This document shows positions 23,909 through 33,859 of a stretch of DNA of 64,000 bases, in pieces. The stretch is from assembly GCA_001566965.1 (NCBI GenBank), contig LSNW01000004.1, positions 23,192-87,191 of the forward strand. The letters are read 5' to 3'. This DNA is from Methylothermaceae bacteria B42. GTDB lineage: Bacteria > Pseudomonadota > Gammaproteobacteria > Methylococcales > Methylothermaceae. The translations under genes and the position numbers were made by a program. Position 1 is the stretch's first letter. Each line of letters opens with the position of its first letter. A model generated the notes under the pieces. It did no database searches. It was not told the origin of the DNA and worked only from the letters and a program-made list of their open reading frames with translations.

Positions 23909-24661
23909 GTGAATACCGAAGAAACCACCGCACGTAAAAAGCGCCGTGGCATCTATTTGCTTCCCAATCTTTTTACCACGGGCTGCTTGTTTTGCGGTTT
24001 TTACGCGATTACCGCGGCGATGAATGGGAAGTTTGATTACGCCGCGTTCTCAATCTATGCCGCGATGGTCATGGATGGTCTGGATGGCCGCGTCGCAAGG
24101 CTGACCCATACCGAAAGTGATTTTGGGGCGGAGTATGACAGCCTGTCCGATATGATTTCCTTTGGCATTTCACCCGCCTTGGTGATGTATTTGTGGTCGC
24201 TATCTTCCCTGGCAAAACTGGGTTGGTTTGCGGCCTTTGTTTATGCTGCCGCCACCGCGTTGCGGCTGGCGCGGTTTAATACGCAACTGGTCGCGCAAGA
24301 CAAGCGCTATTTCCAAGGCTTGCCCAGTCCATCGGCAGCCGCAATTGTCGCCGGATTGATCTGGATAGGGGAAACCTATGGCTTAACCGGCGAAGCATTG
24401 CGCTATATTGCGGTGGCGGTCACTACTGCCGCTGCTTTATTGATGGTAAGTAATATCCGTTACTATAGTTTCAAGGAAATTGATATCCGCGGCCGCATTC
24501 CCTTCATGGTTGCCATTGCGCTTATGCTTGGGTTTGCCGTGGTCTTTACCAATCCCCCATTAATGTTGTTTTTGATTTTCGCTAGCTACGCGCTTTCAGG
24601 TCCACTCATGACCTTGCTGTTATTGCGAAAACGCCGGAGGGAAAAACGCCAGGGCCGATAG
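23909..24661 (+). CDS. pssA: CDP-diacylglycerol-serine O-phosphatidyltransferase
   Basis: Membrane enzyme making phosphatidylserine, the precursor of phosphatidylethanolamine. 250 aa with about six to seven hydrophobic segments. The CDP-alcohol phosphotransferase motif DG-x2-AR-x8-G-x3-D-x3-D is intact, starting in MDGLDGRVAR near residue 52. It is the Bacillus-type (polytopic) PssA, not the peripheral E. coli type. It starts with GTG after AGGTAACTT. pssA next to ilvC and leuA is a common proteobacterial arrangement. Confidence 0.94.
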   Translation: MNTEETTARKKRRGIYLLPNLFTTGCLFCGFYAITAAMNGKFDYAAFSIYAAMVMDGLDGRVARLTHTESDFGAEYDSLSDMISFGISPALVMYLWSLSSLAKLGWFAAFVYAAATALRLARFNTQLVAQDKRYFQGLPSPSAAAIVAGLIWIGETYGLTGEALRYIAVAVTTAAALLMVSNIRYYSFKEIDIRGRIPFMVAIALMLGFAVVFTNPPLMLFLIFASYALSGPLMTLLLLRKRRREKRQGR

Positions 24662-24727
24662 GCAACTTGGCAAATGGGTTAATAAAGAGTATATTTAGAA
24701 AAATCAAAGTATTACAGACTTAAGCGC

Positions 24728-24832
24728 ATGAAAACTTTCCCGAACCCTAAATCATTGCTTTTTGCTGGAAAAGCTTGTTTCTGCGCTTTCTTTGCTTTGG
24801 TGATGCGTCTACTGCCCCGTCTGGGGCATTAA
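24728..24832 (+). CDS. Small 34-codon ORF upstream of leuA, possible leader peptide
   Basis: An ATG-started frame ends with TAA 61 bp before the leuA ATG. It encodes a peptide with eight leucines in 34 residues, including SLL and RLLPRLGH at its end (codons TTG, CTT, CTA, CTG). Leucine-rich leader peptides control leu operons by attenuation in enterobacteria. Against this, there is no clear ribosome site, and the GCCCC/GGGGC hairpin at 24814-24827 lacks a T run. It is a candidate only. Confidence 0.25.
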   Translation: MKTFPNPKSLLFAGKACFCAFFALVMRLLPRLGH

Positions 24833-24893
24833 TGATTGTTTCAAGTAATTTGACATTCCACTATCAAGACGCAATACCAAAGGAAATCCATCC

Positions 24894-26438
24894 ATGAAAG
24901 ACAAATTAATTATCTTTGACACCACCTTGCGCGATGGCGAGCAAAGCCCCGGCGCCTCCATGAACAAAGACGAGAAGGTCCGCATTGCCAAAGCACTGGA
25001 AAGGCTCAAGGTAGATGTCATCGAAGCAGGTTTCCCTGCCGCCAGTCCGGGAGATTTTGAAGCGGTGCATGCAGTAGCGCAAGCCGTCAAGGAAAGCACT
25101 GTCTGCGGGTTGGCCCGGGCATTAAAGAAAGACATTGAAAAAGCCGGCGAGGCATTGAAACCCGCGCAACGGGCCCGTATTCATACCTTTATTGCGACAT
25201 CCCCTATCCACATGGAGCGTAAACTGCGCATGAGCCCGGATCAGGTGGTGGAACACGCGGTCGAAGCGGTAAAATTGGCGCGGCGTTTTACCGATGATGT
25301 GGAATTCTCGCCGGAAGACGCTGGCCGTTCCGAAGAGGACTTTCTGTGCCGGATTTTAGAAGCGGTCATTGCCGCTGGGGCCACGACTGTCAATATTCCT
25401 GATACTGTCGGATACAGTTTGCCCCATGAGTTTGGCGGCATGATTGCCCGCTTGCGATCCAGGATTCCCAATTCGGATCAGGCGATTTTCTCGGTTCATT
25501 GCCACAATGATTTGGGATTGGCAGTGGCTAATTCGCTGTCGGCTGTTCTCAATGGCGCCCGCCAGATTGAATGCACTATCAATGGATTGGGCGAGCGGGC
25601 CGGCAATGCCGCCCTTGAAGAGGTCGTCATGGCCATCAAGACCCGCCAGGATGCTTTTCCATGTGATACCTCCGTTGAAACCCAGGAAATTGTTCCCTGC
25701 TCCAAATTGGTGGCCAGTATTACAGGATTTCCGGTGCAGCCCAATAAGGCCATTGTAGGCGCCAATGCTTTTGCCCATGAATCCGGCATTCATCAGGATG
25801 GCGTCCTCAAAAGCCGGGAAACCTATGAAATCATGCGCGCCGAAGATGTGGGTTGGAGCGCTAACCGTATGGTGCTGGGAAAACATTCGGGACGCAATGC
25901 TTTTCGAACCCGAATGAAAGAATTGGGTATCGAATTTGATTCCGAAGAAGCGCTCAATGACGCCTTTTCCCGCTTCAAACAATTGGCGGATAAAAAGCAC
26001 GAAATTTTTGACGAAGACTTGCAGGCGCTGATCAGCGAACAAATCTTCGAGGCGGAGTCCGAATGGGTGAAATTGATTTCCTTGCATGTGTGCGCGGATA
26101 CTGGAGAGACTCCCAGATCGGAAGTTGTCCTCAAGATTGACGGCGAAGAAAAACGTGGTTATGCGGAAGGCAGCGGCGTGGTGGATGCCACCTTGAAGGC
26201 TATTGAATCCCTGGTGCAAACCGGCGCCAATTTGTTGCTCTATTCGGTCAACAATATCACCTCCGGCACCGATGCCCAGGGAGAGGTTACGGTACGGCTG
26301 GAGAAAGCCGGCCGCATCGTCCAGGGCCAAGGCGCGGATACGGATATCGTCATCGCTTCGGCTAAGGCTTATATCAATGCGGTCAATAAATTGCTGAGCC
26401 CTCAGCAGCGTCAACATCCCCAGGCGGGAGATGTATGA
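24894..26438 (+). CDS. leuA: 2-isopropylmalate synthase
   Basis: First committed step of leucine synthesis: condenses acetyl-CoA with 2-ketoisovalerate. 514 aa, type I. The HMGL-like catalytic domain starts [18 protein letters not shown] and has the metal ligands HCH in [12 protein letters not shown] near residue 204, plus [13 protein letters not shown]. The C-terminal third is the leucine-binding regulatory domain ([19 protein letters not shown]). It probably begins its own transcript, as 230 bp separate it from pssA. It overlaps the next gene by 4 bp. Confidence 0.97.
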   Translation: MKDKLIIFDTTLRDGEQSPGASMNKDEKVRIAKALERLKVDVIEAGFPAASPGDFEAVHAVAQAVKESTVCGLARALKKDIEKAGEALKPAQRARIHTFIATSPIHMERKLRMSPDQVVEHAVEAVKLARRFTDDVEFSPEDAGRSEEDFLCRILEAVIAAGATTVNIPDTVGYSLPHEFGGMIARLRSRIPNSDQAIFSVHCHNDLGLAVANSLSAVLNGARQIECTINGLGERAGNAALEEVVMAIKTRQDAFPCDTSVETQEIVPCSKLVASITGFPVQPNKAIVGANAFAHESGIHQDGVLKSRETYEIMRAEDVGWSANRMVLGKHSGRNAFRTRMKELGIEFDSEEALNDAFSRFKQLADKKHEIFDEDLQALISEQIFEAESEWVKLISLHVCADTGETPRSEVVLKIDGEEKRGYAEGSGVVDATLKAIESLVQTGANLLLYSVNNITSGTDAQGEVTVRLEKAGRIVQGQGADTDIVIASAKAYINAVNKLLSPQQRQHPQAGDV

Positions 26439-27106
26439 ACCCAAGGCACGTTTCTTATTTGCAGGCCATGGGTATCCCGGTTTGGGTCCAGCGCCGCCTA
26501 TCCTCGCCGGGAGTGGTAATGACTAGCGTGAGTCCCGAAGACGAATGGGGGCGGCTGGAACAGGAAGTCGCAAATTGCGCCAAATGTCCATTACACAAAA
26601 CCCGTACCCAAACGGTTTTTGGTGTGGGCAACAAGAACGCCGACTGGATGTTGATCGGGGAAGCGCCGGGAGAACAAGAAGATCTGCAAGGAGAGCCCTT
26701 TGTGGGAAGGGCTGGGCAACTGTTGAATGAGATGTTGCGCGCGCTGCATCTCTCTCGTGAAGAAGTCTATATTGCCAATATTCTAAAATGCCGGCCGCCT
26801 GCAAATCGTGACCCAAAGCCTGAAGAGGTGGCTGCTTGCGAACCTTACCTGAAGCGCCAGATTGCCTTGGTGCAACCCAAAATCATTCTCGCCGTAGGAA
26901 GAATCGCCGCCCAGAACTTGCTCAAAACGACCCAGCCCCTTTCCCGTCTTAGAGGTAAGGTGCATTCCTATGACGATATCCCCGTTATTGTGGTGTATCA
27001 TCCTGCGTATCTGCTGCGAAACCCTATCGCTAAACGCCAAGCGTGGGAGGATCTGAAATTAGCATTTAAGGTTTATTCTGACAGCATGAGTGTGGCCAAT
27101 GGATAA
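26435..27106 (+). CDS. Uracil-DNA glycosylase, family 4 (iron-sulfur)
   Basis: Removes uracil from DNA to start base excision repair. 223 aa. The four iron-sulfur cysteines are visible: C48 and C51 in [10 protein letters not shown], one in [11 protein letters not shown] (near 123) and one in VAACEPYL (near 138). Motif 1 GEAPGEQED lies at 75-83 and motif 2 [12 protein letters not shown] near the C-terminus. Many members carry an N-terminal extension like the first 30 residues here, so an internal ATG at 26519 is a possible start. It overlaps leuA and the following LysR gene. Confidence 0.92.
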   Translation: MNPRHVSYLQAMGIPVWVQRRLSSPGVVMTSVSPEDEWGRLEQEVANCAKCPLHKTRTQTVFGVGNKNADWMLIGEAPGEQEDLQGEPFVGRAGQLLNEMLRALHLSREEVYIANILKCRPPANRDPKPEEVAACEPYLKRQIALVQPKIILAVGRIAAQNLLKTTQPLSRLRGKVHSYDDIPVIVVYHPAYLLRNPIAKRQAWEDLKLAFKVYSDSMSVANG

Positions 27107-28016
27107 ATTGACGAGCATGAAAGTATTCGCCACGGTCGCCAAGTCCGGAAGTTTTGCCGCTGCCGCCAAGGATTTGGGGATCTCTCGGGCCATGGCCACC
27201 AAGCATGTGATGCATTTGGAAAATGCCTTGGGTGTCAGGCTGTTGAACCGTACTACCCGTCGCATCAGTCTGACAGAAGCCGGCGCGTCTTATCTGGAGC
27301 GTTGTCAGCAGATCCTTGAAGATATCGAAGAAACAGAACTGGCGGTCACTCAGCTCCATACCGAGCCACAGGGGCTGCTGCGAATATCAACTCCGCCTTT
27401 CTTTGGCACCTTTCATCTTGCCCCCACTATAGCCGCCTATTTGGAGCAATATCCCAAGGTTCGTGTGGATTTGATGGTTCGCGGCGGAACGGTGGACGTC
27501 GTTTCCGAGGGGTTGGATCTGGCCATCCGCCTGGGCGAACTGCCTGATTCCAGCCTGATAGCGAGGAAACTGGCAAGTTCCCCCCGGATTGTGTGTGGTG
27601 CCCCCGCCTATTTTGAGAAGCACGGAATACCCAAAACACCCCTGGATCTAAAACAGCACAATTGTTTGATCAACTGGGGATTTGAGCCCCATGATCAATG
27701 GAAATTCAATGGCCCTGATGGCGAGCCCATCGTGGTCAAAGTTTCTGGTACCATGCAAGCCAACACTGCCGATCCATTGCGAATGGCCTCCATCCATGGT
27801 TTGGGGATTGTGGTCTTGCCTACCTATATTGTCGGTCAAGACCTGCGCAAGGAACGTTTGCAAGCCGTGCTTGAAGACTACGCGTTACCCTCAATGGACA
27901 TTTATGCGGTTTATCCTCACCGCCGTCATCTTTCGGCCAAAGTCAGGACGTTTCTTGATTTTCTGGCGGAGCGTTTACATCCTATTCCTTATTGGGAGGA
28001 GTGGAGGGCTGCTTAA
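27099..28016 (+). CDS. LysR-family transcriptional regulator
   Basis: 305 aa. The N-terminal winged helix-turn-helix spans about 1-62 (FATVAKSGSFAAAAKDLGIS and RLLNRTTRRISLTEAG). The C-terminal substrate-binding domain (about 90-300) has the FGTFHLAPTIAAYLEQYP opening of the DmlR/CrgA-like branch. The ATG at 27099 overlaps the glycosylase gene by 8 bp; the [11 protein letters not shown]-terminus is typical for this branch. The effector and target are unknown; the neighbours give no clear clue. Confidence 0.9.
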   Translation: MDKLTSMKVFATVAKSGSFAAAAKDLGISRAMATKHVMHLENALGVRLLNRTTRRISLTEAGASYLERCQQILEDIEETELAVTQLHTEPQGLLRISTPPFFGTFHLAPTIAAYLEQYPKVRVDLMVRGGTVDVVSEGLDLAIRLGELPDSSLIARKLASSPRIVCGAPAYFEKHGIPKTPLDLKQHNCLINWGFEPHDQWKFNGPDGEPIVVKVSGTMQANTADPLRMASIHGLGIVVLPTYIVGQDLRKERLQAVLEDYALPSMDIYAVYPHRRHLSAKVRTFLDFLAERLHPIPYWEEWRAA

Positions 28017-28017
28017 G

Positions 28018-28368
28018 ATGGAAAGAAGACGTTTTCCCCGGGTTGAGGTTGAGATTCCGGCAAAAGTTCATCTGGTGTCTGGCGATCAAGTGCCAGTTCA
28101 AATTCGGGATTTGTCATCCGCCGGGTTGCAAATTCAATGTGATTCGATCGACAGTGAAAGAATTGCGCCTGACGGAAATCATCTCCATCAAGGGCAACCT
28201 TTAGAGGTAACCGTTTCTTTTAATCTTGCCCAGGATCGTTTTTGTCTAGAGTGCCGGCTGGTGTTTGTTCGCCGCGCCTCCCAAGATCTCTATGTCATTG
28301 GACTGCGTCACACCGATCCTTTGCAGGATGACTTGATCCGCTTGATCCGTCTTTTGCCGGAATTGTAG
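28018..28368 (+). CDS. PilZ-domain protein, possible cyclic-di-GMP receptor
   Basis: A 116-aa single-domain PilZ protein. The c-di-GMP motifs are present: RRRFPR at residues 3-8 (RxxxR type) and DLSSAGL near 37-43 (D/NxSxxG). It starts 1 bp after the LysR stop codon, with AGGAG ahead, so the two are likely co-transcribed. It could bind the second messenger and act on motility, pili or exopolysaccharide. The partner is unknown. Confidence 0.85.
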   Translation: MERRRFPRVEVEIPAKVHLVSGDQVPVQIRDLSSAGLQIQCDSIDSERIAPDGNHLHQGQPLEVTVSFNLAQDRFCLECRLVFVRRASQDLYVIGLRHTDPLQDDLIRLIRLLPEL

Positions 28369-28396
28369 GGAAAACGCTGAATAATTCAGCGTTTCC
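28369..28396. repeat. Palindrome between pilZ gene and glnD, likely bidirectional terminator
   Basis: GGAAAACGCTGAA and TTCAGCGTTTCC pair almost perfectly around TAA. The element begins right after the PilZ stop codon and lies between convergent genes. It is nearly the same sequence as 3816-3842, also placed directly at a stop codon. Confidence 0.6.
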
Positions 28397-28407
28397 TAAG
28401 CAAGAGA

Positions 28408-30990
28408 TTAAGGCTCAATCGCTTCCAGTAGCTTGTCTAGCAATGCTTTTTTGAGCGCTTCTGATTGCAGAGGAAGATGATCTTTGTCCAGATAAAATAC
28501 ATCTTCAGCCCGGCTTCCCAGGGTAGAAATCCTGGCTTCGTGGACTCGCAGCCCAAAATGATCGAAGACAGCGCCTATTTTTGAAAGTAGCCCTGGGCGG
28601 TCGGTGGTAATAAGCTCCAGGATCGTGTGAGCATTTTTGGGGTCGGGAAGAAATCGGATTTCAGTAGGGATGGAGAAGTGCCGTAGTTGCCGGGATGGCT
28701 TGCGTTCGATGCGGAAACACGGCTCTTGGGGTTCTTTTAGGCACCGCTTTAGGCGGTAACCAATTTGCTGCTCCCTGGTTAATTCCGAGATTGGTCTGCC
28801 ATCGCTTTCCAATACTGAAAAACGATCAATCACATAGCCATTGGTAGTGGTTTCCAATTGCGCGGCAAGAATCGTCAACCCTAGTTGGTCCAAGAGCGCG
28901 ACGGTTTGGGAAAAAATCAAAGGCCTGTCCTTCATGTAGATTAGAATTTCGGCACTTCCTCGCTGGGTTTGCGGCAGCGTAAGAATCAAAGGCAAATCTT
29001 CTTCCTTGGTTTTTGCAATTGCCAGGGTTTGCCATGCGCACTCTTCGGGAAGACAACGTAAAAAATAAGAATCACTGAAGTGTCGCCAAGTGCTATCGAT
29101 CGTGGCGTCAGGCAAGCCCATGGTATGCAGTAGTGACCGGGCTTCTTGCTGAATTTGCCGGATTTCATCTTCTTTGCTGATGGGGGCCTCTTCTTCGAGC
29201 CTTAGAAGGCGCCGGGTGGCCATGTAAAGCTCGCGCAACAAAGAATCACGCCAAGAATTCCACAGGCTCGGGTTAGTGCCCCGGATATCGGCAACGGTCA
29301 GAAGATACAGATGATTGAGCCGGTTTTCATTACCCACAATCCGTGCAAATTCATGAATCACATCAGGATCGCTGATATCTTTCCGTTGCGCCGTCACGGA
29401 CATCACTAAATGGTTTCTCACCAACCAGCACACCAGTTGAGTATCGTGTTCGGAGAGTCTGTGGCGCCTGCAAAACTGCCGCGCCAAACCTTCTCCCACT
29501 TCTGAGTGATCCCCTTCCCTGCCCTTGCCGATATCGTGATAAAGGCCGGCAATATAAAGTAGTTCCGGCTTGGGTATCAGAGGAAAAATATCGCTGCACA
29601 AAGGCAGTTCGTGGTGGAACTCGGGGATGGCCATACGGCGTAAATTTCGCACCACGAATAGGGTATGCTCATCGACGGTATAGGTGTGGAAAAGGTCGTA
29701 TTGCATGCGTCCGACAATATGAGCAAACTCCGGTAGATAGGCGGCCAAGATGCCGTCGCGATTCATGCGCCGGAATTGATGGGTCACCCCTTCCGAGCGG
29801 CGAAGCATTTCCATAAATAAGTCGCATGCCTGAGGATCCTGCCGGAAACTATCGTCGATGAGATGTAGATGTTGACGGATGGCGCGGATAGTGTGGGCGC
29901 GGATGCCTTTCAGTTTGGGGTTTCTTTGCAAGTGCAAATAAATTTCCAGCAGCCCCAGAGGATAGGTCTGAAAAACGTTTTCATGCCTAATTTCTATATA
30001 TTGATTGACGGCTTGAAAGTGTTTGTCCAAAGGCGCCGGCTGCTTATCGAAATCCGGTGATAAGGTTTCTCCCAATTGTTGCAGCAAGATTTCATTGAGC
30101 CTTTGGACGCTTAATGCAGTACGGTAGAAGGTTTGCATGAAGGCTTCGACAGGGGCGTTACCTTCTCCTTCAAAACCAAACCATTCCGCCAACGTTCTTT
30201 GGTAGTCAAATAAAAGCCGGTCCTCGCAGCGGCCAGCTGCCGTATGTAATGCAAACCGAATCCGCCATAAATAGTCTTGGCTTTGGCGGAATTCTCGGTA
30301 TTCCGATGCCGTCAGATACCCTCGCCCGACCAGTTCCTGCAAAGTATCGGTATTGAAATGCCGCTTTGTCACCCAGGCAATGGTTTGGATGTCGCGCATT
30401 CCTCCCGGTCCTTCTTTGATATTAGGTTCTAGGTTATAGGCAGTATCGTGATATTTGGCATAACGGCTGGCCTGTTCTTTCATTTTGGCTTGGTAGAATA
30501 CCAGGGAAGGCCAAATGTTCTCAGGCGCAATGCCTTGTTTCATCGAGGCAAATAAAGCCTCATTGCCACAGAGCAACCTGGTGTCCATCAAATTTGTGAG
30601 TATGGTCTGGTCTTTTCCCGCTTCTTCGATACAGCCTTTCACGCTGCGAACGCTGTGTCCCGGTTTTAAACCGATATCCCATAAATAAGTGAATAATGCA
30701 CTCAATGCCTGCTCGAGCTGGGCGGAAACCGGCTCTTCAATGAGGATCAATAAATCAATATCGGAATGGGGATGTAATTCTTTCCGGCCATAACCGCCAA
30801 CAGCGATGAGCGCGGAATGAGCATCAGCCTGGCCGAGGTAATGCTGCCAGCAGCCAATCAGGAGTTGGTCAATGAATTGGGAGCGTGCCTTGAGTAAATC
30901 TTCAACTGCTTCCCCTTCCAGAAACCTTCGCTCAAGCTCTTTGTGAAAGGTTTGTAGAAGCGCCCGGGTCCTCGGGATTTCGTGAATCAT
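28408..30990 (-). CDS. glnD: Bifunctional PII uridylyltransferase/uridylyl-removing enzyme
   Basis: Nitrogen sensor that uridylylates PII (GlnB/GlnK) when glutamine is low and reverses this when it is high. 860 aa. Nucleotidyltransferase motif GGYGRKELHPHSDIDLLIL near 65-83; HD phosphohydrolase region with YHDIGKGREGDHS near 485; two C-terminal ACT domains, the second containing ELITTDRPGLLSKIGAVFDH. It overlaps the map stop by one base, so it is translated from the map-glnD transcript, as in E. coli. Confidence 0.97.
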   Translation of the reverse strand: MIHEIPRTRALLQTFHKELERRFLEGEAVEDLLKARSQFIDQLLIGCWQHYLGQADAHSALIAVGGYGRKELHPHSDIDLLILIEEPVSAQLEQALSALFTYLWDIGLKPGHSVRSVKGCIEEAGKDQTILTNLMDTRLLCGNEALFASMKQGIAPENIWPSLVFYQAKMKEQASRYAKYHDTAYNLEPNIKEGPGGMRDIQTIAWVTKRHFNTDTLQELVGRGYLTASEYREFRQSQDYLWRIRFALHTAAGRCEDRLLFDYQRTLAEWFGFEGEGNAPVEAFMQTFYRTALSVQRLNEILLQQLGETLSPDFDKQPAPLDKHFQAVNQYIEIRHENVFQTYPLGLLEIYLHLQRNPKLKGIRAHTIRAIRQHLHLIDDSFRQDPQACDLFMEMLRRSEGVTHQFRRMNRDGILAAYLPEFAHIVGRMQYDLFHTYTVDEHTLFVVRNLRRMAIPEFHHELPLCSDIFPLIPKPELLYIAGLYHDIGKGREGDHSEVGEGLARQFCRRHRLSEHDTQLVCWLVRNHLVMSVTAQRKDISDPDVIHEFARIVGNENRLNHLYLLTVADIRGTNPSLWNSWRDSLLRELYMATRRLLRLEEEAPISKEDEIRQIQQEARSLLHTMGLPDATIDSTWRHFSDSYFLRCLPEECAWQTLAIAKTKEEDLPLILTLPQTQRGSAEILIYMKDRPLIFSQTVALLDQLGLTILAAQLETTTNGYVIDRFSVLESDGRPISELTREQQIGYRLKRCLKEPQEPCFRIERKPSRQLRHFSIPTEIRFLPDPKNAHTILELITTDRPGLLSKIGAVFDHFGLRVHEARISTLGSRAEDVFYLDKDHLPLQSEALKKALLDKLLEAIEP

Positions 30991-31805
30991 TAAGAGGCGC
31001 CTGAAATCCTGGGGAAATCTTCGTCTGAGCGGAGGGTCAGGACTTCATAGCCGTTTTCCGTAACGGCGATGGTATGTTCCCATTGGGCGGATAGACTGCG
31101 GTCCTTGGTCACCACGGTCCAGCCGTCGGCAAGCATTTTGATTTGGCGCTTGCCCGCGTTGATCATGGGTTCTATGGTGAATGTCATGCCGGGCTCAAGA
31201 ATAACGCCGGTATCCGGTGTGCCATAGTGAAGAACTTGAGGCTCTTCATGAAAGTTCCGGCCAATACCGTGACCACAAAATTCACGAACCACGGAATAAC
31301 CTTTGCCTTCGGCATATTTTTGGATGACATGGCCAATTAAACCGAGATCAATGCCTGGCCGGACTTCGCGAATGGCCAAATACATGGCTTCTTGCGCCAC
31401 TTGGACCAGGCGTTTGGCCCGCAGTTGAGGATTGCCGACAAAAAACATTTGACTGGTATCGCCATGATAGCCATCTTTGATGACGGTGATGTCGATATTG
31501 ACGATGTCCCCTTTTTTAAGCCGTTTGTTTCCAGGAATGCCGTGGCAGACTTGATGATTGACGGAAGTGCAAATGGATTTGGGAAAGCCTTTGTAGTTTA
31601 AGGGCGCTGGGATGGCCTTTTGTTCATTGACAATGTAATTGTGACAGATCTGATTGAGTTCTTCGGTGGTGACCCCGGGTTTTACATACGGCGCAATCAT
31701 TTCAAGTACTTCTGCGGCCAGGCGGCCAGCAATGCGCATTTTCTCGAGTTCTTCTGGGCTTTTTAGGGAAATCCCCTGGCTGCTTACGCGCCTTTGTCCG
31801 TGTTT
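30990..31805 (-). CDS. map: Methionine aminopeptidase, type I
   Basis: Removes the initiator methionine. The metal ligands are all recognisable: Asp in VNIDITVIKDG and DGYHGDTSQMF, His in CGHGIGRNFHEEP, Glu in FTIEPMINAG and QWEHTI. The ATG at 31805 (271 aa) has AAGAAGG about 10 nt upstream; a longer frame reaches 31892, and E. coli Map is 264 aa. It is divergent from rpsB, the standard gammaproteobacterial arrangement. Confidence 0.96.
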   Translation of the reverse strand, partial: KHGQRRVSSQGISLKSPEELEKMRIAGRLAAEVLEMIAPYVKPGVTTEELNQICHNYIVNEQKAIPAPLNYKGFPKSICTSVNHQVCHGIPGNKRLKKGDIVNIDITVIKDGYHGDTSQMFFVGNPQLRAKRLVQVAQEAMYLAIREVRPGIDLGLIGHVIQKYAEGKGYSVVREFCGHGIGRNFHEEPQVLHYGTPDTGVILEPGMTFTIEPMINAGKRQIKMLADGWTVVTKDRSLSAQWEHTIAVTENGYEVLTLRSDEDFPRISGAS

Positions 31806-31948
31806 CATAAATTCGTTGCCTTCTTGATGCTCCAAAACGCAGGGCTCCGTCATCAATTCAAGTCGAAGCAGACCTCCTGCCCCTTCCATCAATCTTTTGC
31901 GTGTTTAAATGACGGTGGTCCTGCTCTTGCTCCAATACGGAGTTGCCA

Positions 31949-31978
31949 TTGTAAATCAGTGAGTTTTTATGGTATAAA
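31949..31978 (+). promoter_or_regulatory. Possible sigma-70 promoter for rpsB
   Basis: TTGTAA and TATAAA with an 18-bp spacer lie about 30 nt upstream of the structured leader and 125 nt before the rpsB start. The -35 box is weak. The placement between divergent map and rpsB supports it. Confidence 0.4.
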
Positions 31979-32006
31979 GAAATGCTATTTTAGCAATATT
32001 CCACAC

Positions 32007-32069
32007 ACCTATCGACACATTCGGCGGGGTGCTTGTTCCGTATAGGACAAGTCTCTGAATGGGATAGGT
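32007..32069 (+). promoter_or_regulatory. Structured 5' leader of rpsB, candidate S2-autoregulation element
   Basis: Three nested helices can form: ACCTATC/GATAGGT (outer), CATTC/GAATG (middle), and CTTGTTCC/AGGACAAG capped by GTAT (inner). GTGGAGGCTTAACCC follows directly. Gammaproteobacterial rpsB-tsf operons are known to be autoregulated by S2 through their leader. That this fold is the S2 site is inference from position and structure. Confidence 0.6.
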
Positions 32070-32102
32070 GGAGGCTTAACCCTATTTTTTCAAGGAGAAA
32101 AC

Positions 32103-32918
32103 ATGGCAGATGTCACCATGCGCCAACTGCTAGAAGCTGGCGTGCATTTCGGTCACCAAACCCGTTATTGGAATCCCAAAATGGCCCCTTATATTTTTGG
32201 GGTCCGTAGCGGTATTCATATTATCAATTTGGAAAAGACGCTTCCCTTGCTTCGCGAAGCGATGAAATTTTTGGAGGAAACGGCCGCCAACCGTGGCGTC
32301 GTTCTCTTTGTAGGCACCAAGAAAACCGCCCGCAAAGCCGTGCAAGAAGAAGCCACTCGCAGTGGCATGCCTTACGTCAATTATCGCTGGCTCGGTGGCA
32401 CTTTGACCAATTTCAAAACCATTCGTCAGTCGGTCAGGCGCCTCAAGGAACTGGAAACTATGCGTGATGACGGAACCTTACAGCGGTTTAGCAAAAAAGA
32501 AGCCTTGCACATGATGCGGGAACTGGAAAAGTTGGAAAGAAGCCTGGGCGGTATCAAGGATATGGACGATATCCCAGATGTCTTGTTCGTTCTTGATGTG
32601 GGTCAGGAAAAAATTGCAGTCAACGAGGCCAAAAAATTGGGTATTCCCGTCGTTGGTGTTGTGGATACCAACAATGATCCGAGCGGTATTGATTACATTA
32701 TCCCGGGAAATGACGACTCGATCCGAGCCATCCAGTTGTACTGCCAATTGGCGGCCACATCTATCCTGGAAGGAAAGGCCAGTCAGGCGGAATTAATGAC
32801 CTCGGAAGACGAATTTGTGGAAATGGCGGACGCACCTGAAACAGCAGCGCAATCTGAAGCAAAGGAAACCGCCGCCGAGGCACCGGCTGATACAGCGCCT
32901 ACGCAGCCCGCTGCATGA
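32103..32918 (+). CDS. rpsB: 30S ribosomal protein S2
   Basis: 271 aa; the first 230 residues match S2 throughout ([53 protein letters not shown]). The tail from about 235 is extended and rich in Ala, Glu and Pro compared with E. coli (241 aa). AAGGAG precedes the ATG. It leads the rpsB-tsf-pyrH-frr cluster. Confidence 0.98.
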   Translation: MADVTMRQLLEAGVHFGHQTRYWNPKMAPYIFGVRSGIHIINLEKTLPLLREAMKFLEETAANRGVVLFVGTKKTARKAVQEEATRSGMPYVNYRWLGGTLTNFKTIRQSVRRLKELETMRDDGTLQRFSKKEALHMMRELEKLERSLGGIKDMDDIPDVLFVLDVGQEKIAVNEAKKLGIPVVGVVDTNNDPSGIDYIIPGNDDSIRAIQLYCQLAATSILEGKASQAELMTSEDEFVEMADAPETAAQSEAKETAAEAPADTAPTQPAA

Positions 32919-32968
32919 AATTTCCAAAGAACAACTGAATTAAGCAAGATTGTTGAGGTAACCAAACG

Positions 32969-33856
32969 ATGACGAAAATAACCGCGGCAATGGTAAAAGA
33001 GCTGCGCGAAAGGACCGGCTCCGGCATGATGGAATGCAAAAAAGCATTGACGGAAGCCGGCGGTGATATTGAAGCTGCCATCGAGCAGATGCGTAAATCC
33101 GGGCTGGCCAAAGCCGATAAAAAAGCTGGCCGTACGGCAGCCGAAGGAAAAATTGCTATCAAGGTCAGCGATGACGGCAAAAGAGCCGTGATCGTTGAAG
33201 TCAATAGTGAAACGGATTTCGTGGCAAAAAACGAAGACTTTCTCGCCTTTGTCGATAAAGTAGCCCAACGGGCGCTGGAGACTGGTGCGGCAACCGTGGA
33301 TGAACTGTTGGCTACACCTATTGAAGAGGGCGGTCCTACCATTGAAGAAGCCCGGCGGGAATTAGTGGCAAAATTAGGCGAAAATATCAATATCCGCCGC
33401 TTGATGCAATTTGCTACTGATACCGGCAAGCTTGCATGTTACCTGCATGGCGCGCGTATCGGCGTGGTGGTGGAATACGAAAATGGCAGCGAACAGGTAG
33501 GCAAGGATATTGCCATGCATATTGCCGCCAGCAAGCCAGTCTGTGTTGCAGAACAAGATGTTCCGGCGGAGACCCTGGAAAAAGAAAAAGAAATCTTTAT
33601 GGCGCAAGCGCAGTCCAGCGGCAAGCCTGCTGAAATCATCGAAAAAATGGTGGAAGGACGCCTACGCAAATTTTTAAAGGAAATTACGCTTTTGGGTCAG
33701 CCGTTTGTCAAGGATCCCGATCTCAGTGTGGCGCAACTGCTCAAAAACGAAGGAGCGACGGTGGTGCGTTTTGTTCGTTTTGAGGTAGGTGAAGGGATTG
33801 AGAAGGAAGAAGCGGATTTTGCCGAAGAAGTGATGGCGCAAGTACGCGGCCAATAA
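32969..33856 (+). CDS. tsf: Elongation factor Ts
   Basis: Nucleotide exchange factor for EF-Tu. 295 aa. The N-terminal UBA-like domain reads [17 protein letters not shown], and the EF-Tu-contact motif is [11 protein letters not shown] near residue 80. Length and domain layout are ordinary. It is 50 bp after rpsB, with GAGGTAACC ahead of the ATG. Confidence 0.98.
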   Translation: MTKITAAMVKELRERTGSGMMECKKALTEAGGDIEAAIEQMRKSGLAKADKKAGRTAAEGKIAIKVSDDGKRAVIVEVNSETDFVAKNEDFLAFVDKVAQRALETGAATVDELLATPIEEGGPTIEEARRELVAKLGENINIRRLMQFATDTGKLACYLHGARIGVVVEYENGSEQVGKDIAMHIAASKPVCVAEQDVPAETLEKEKEIFMAQAQSSGKPAEIIEKMVEGRLRKFLKEITLLGQPFVKDPDLSVAQLLKNEGATVVRFVRFEVGEGIEKEEADFAEEVMAQVRGQ

Positions 33857-33859
33857 GCC

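Noticed and set aside
24814..24827. GCCCC/GGGGC hairpin before leuA as an attenuator terminator
   Set aside because: The stem is only 5 bp and no T run follows, so it cannot be called a terminator.
25356..26444. 362-codon open frame antisense to leuA
   Set aside because: It lies wholly within leuA on the other strand, has no family resemblance and low-complexity composition; leuA matches its family end to end.
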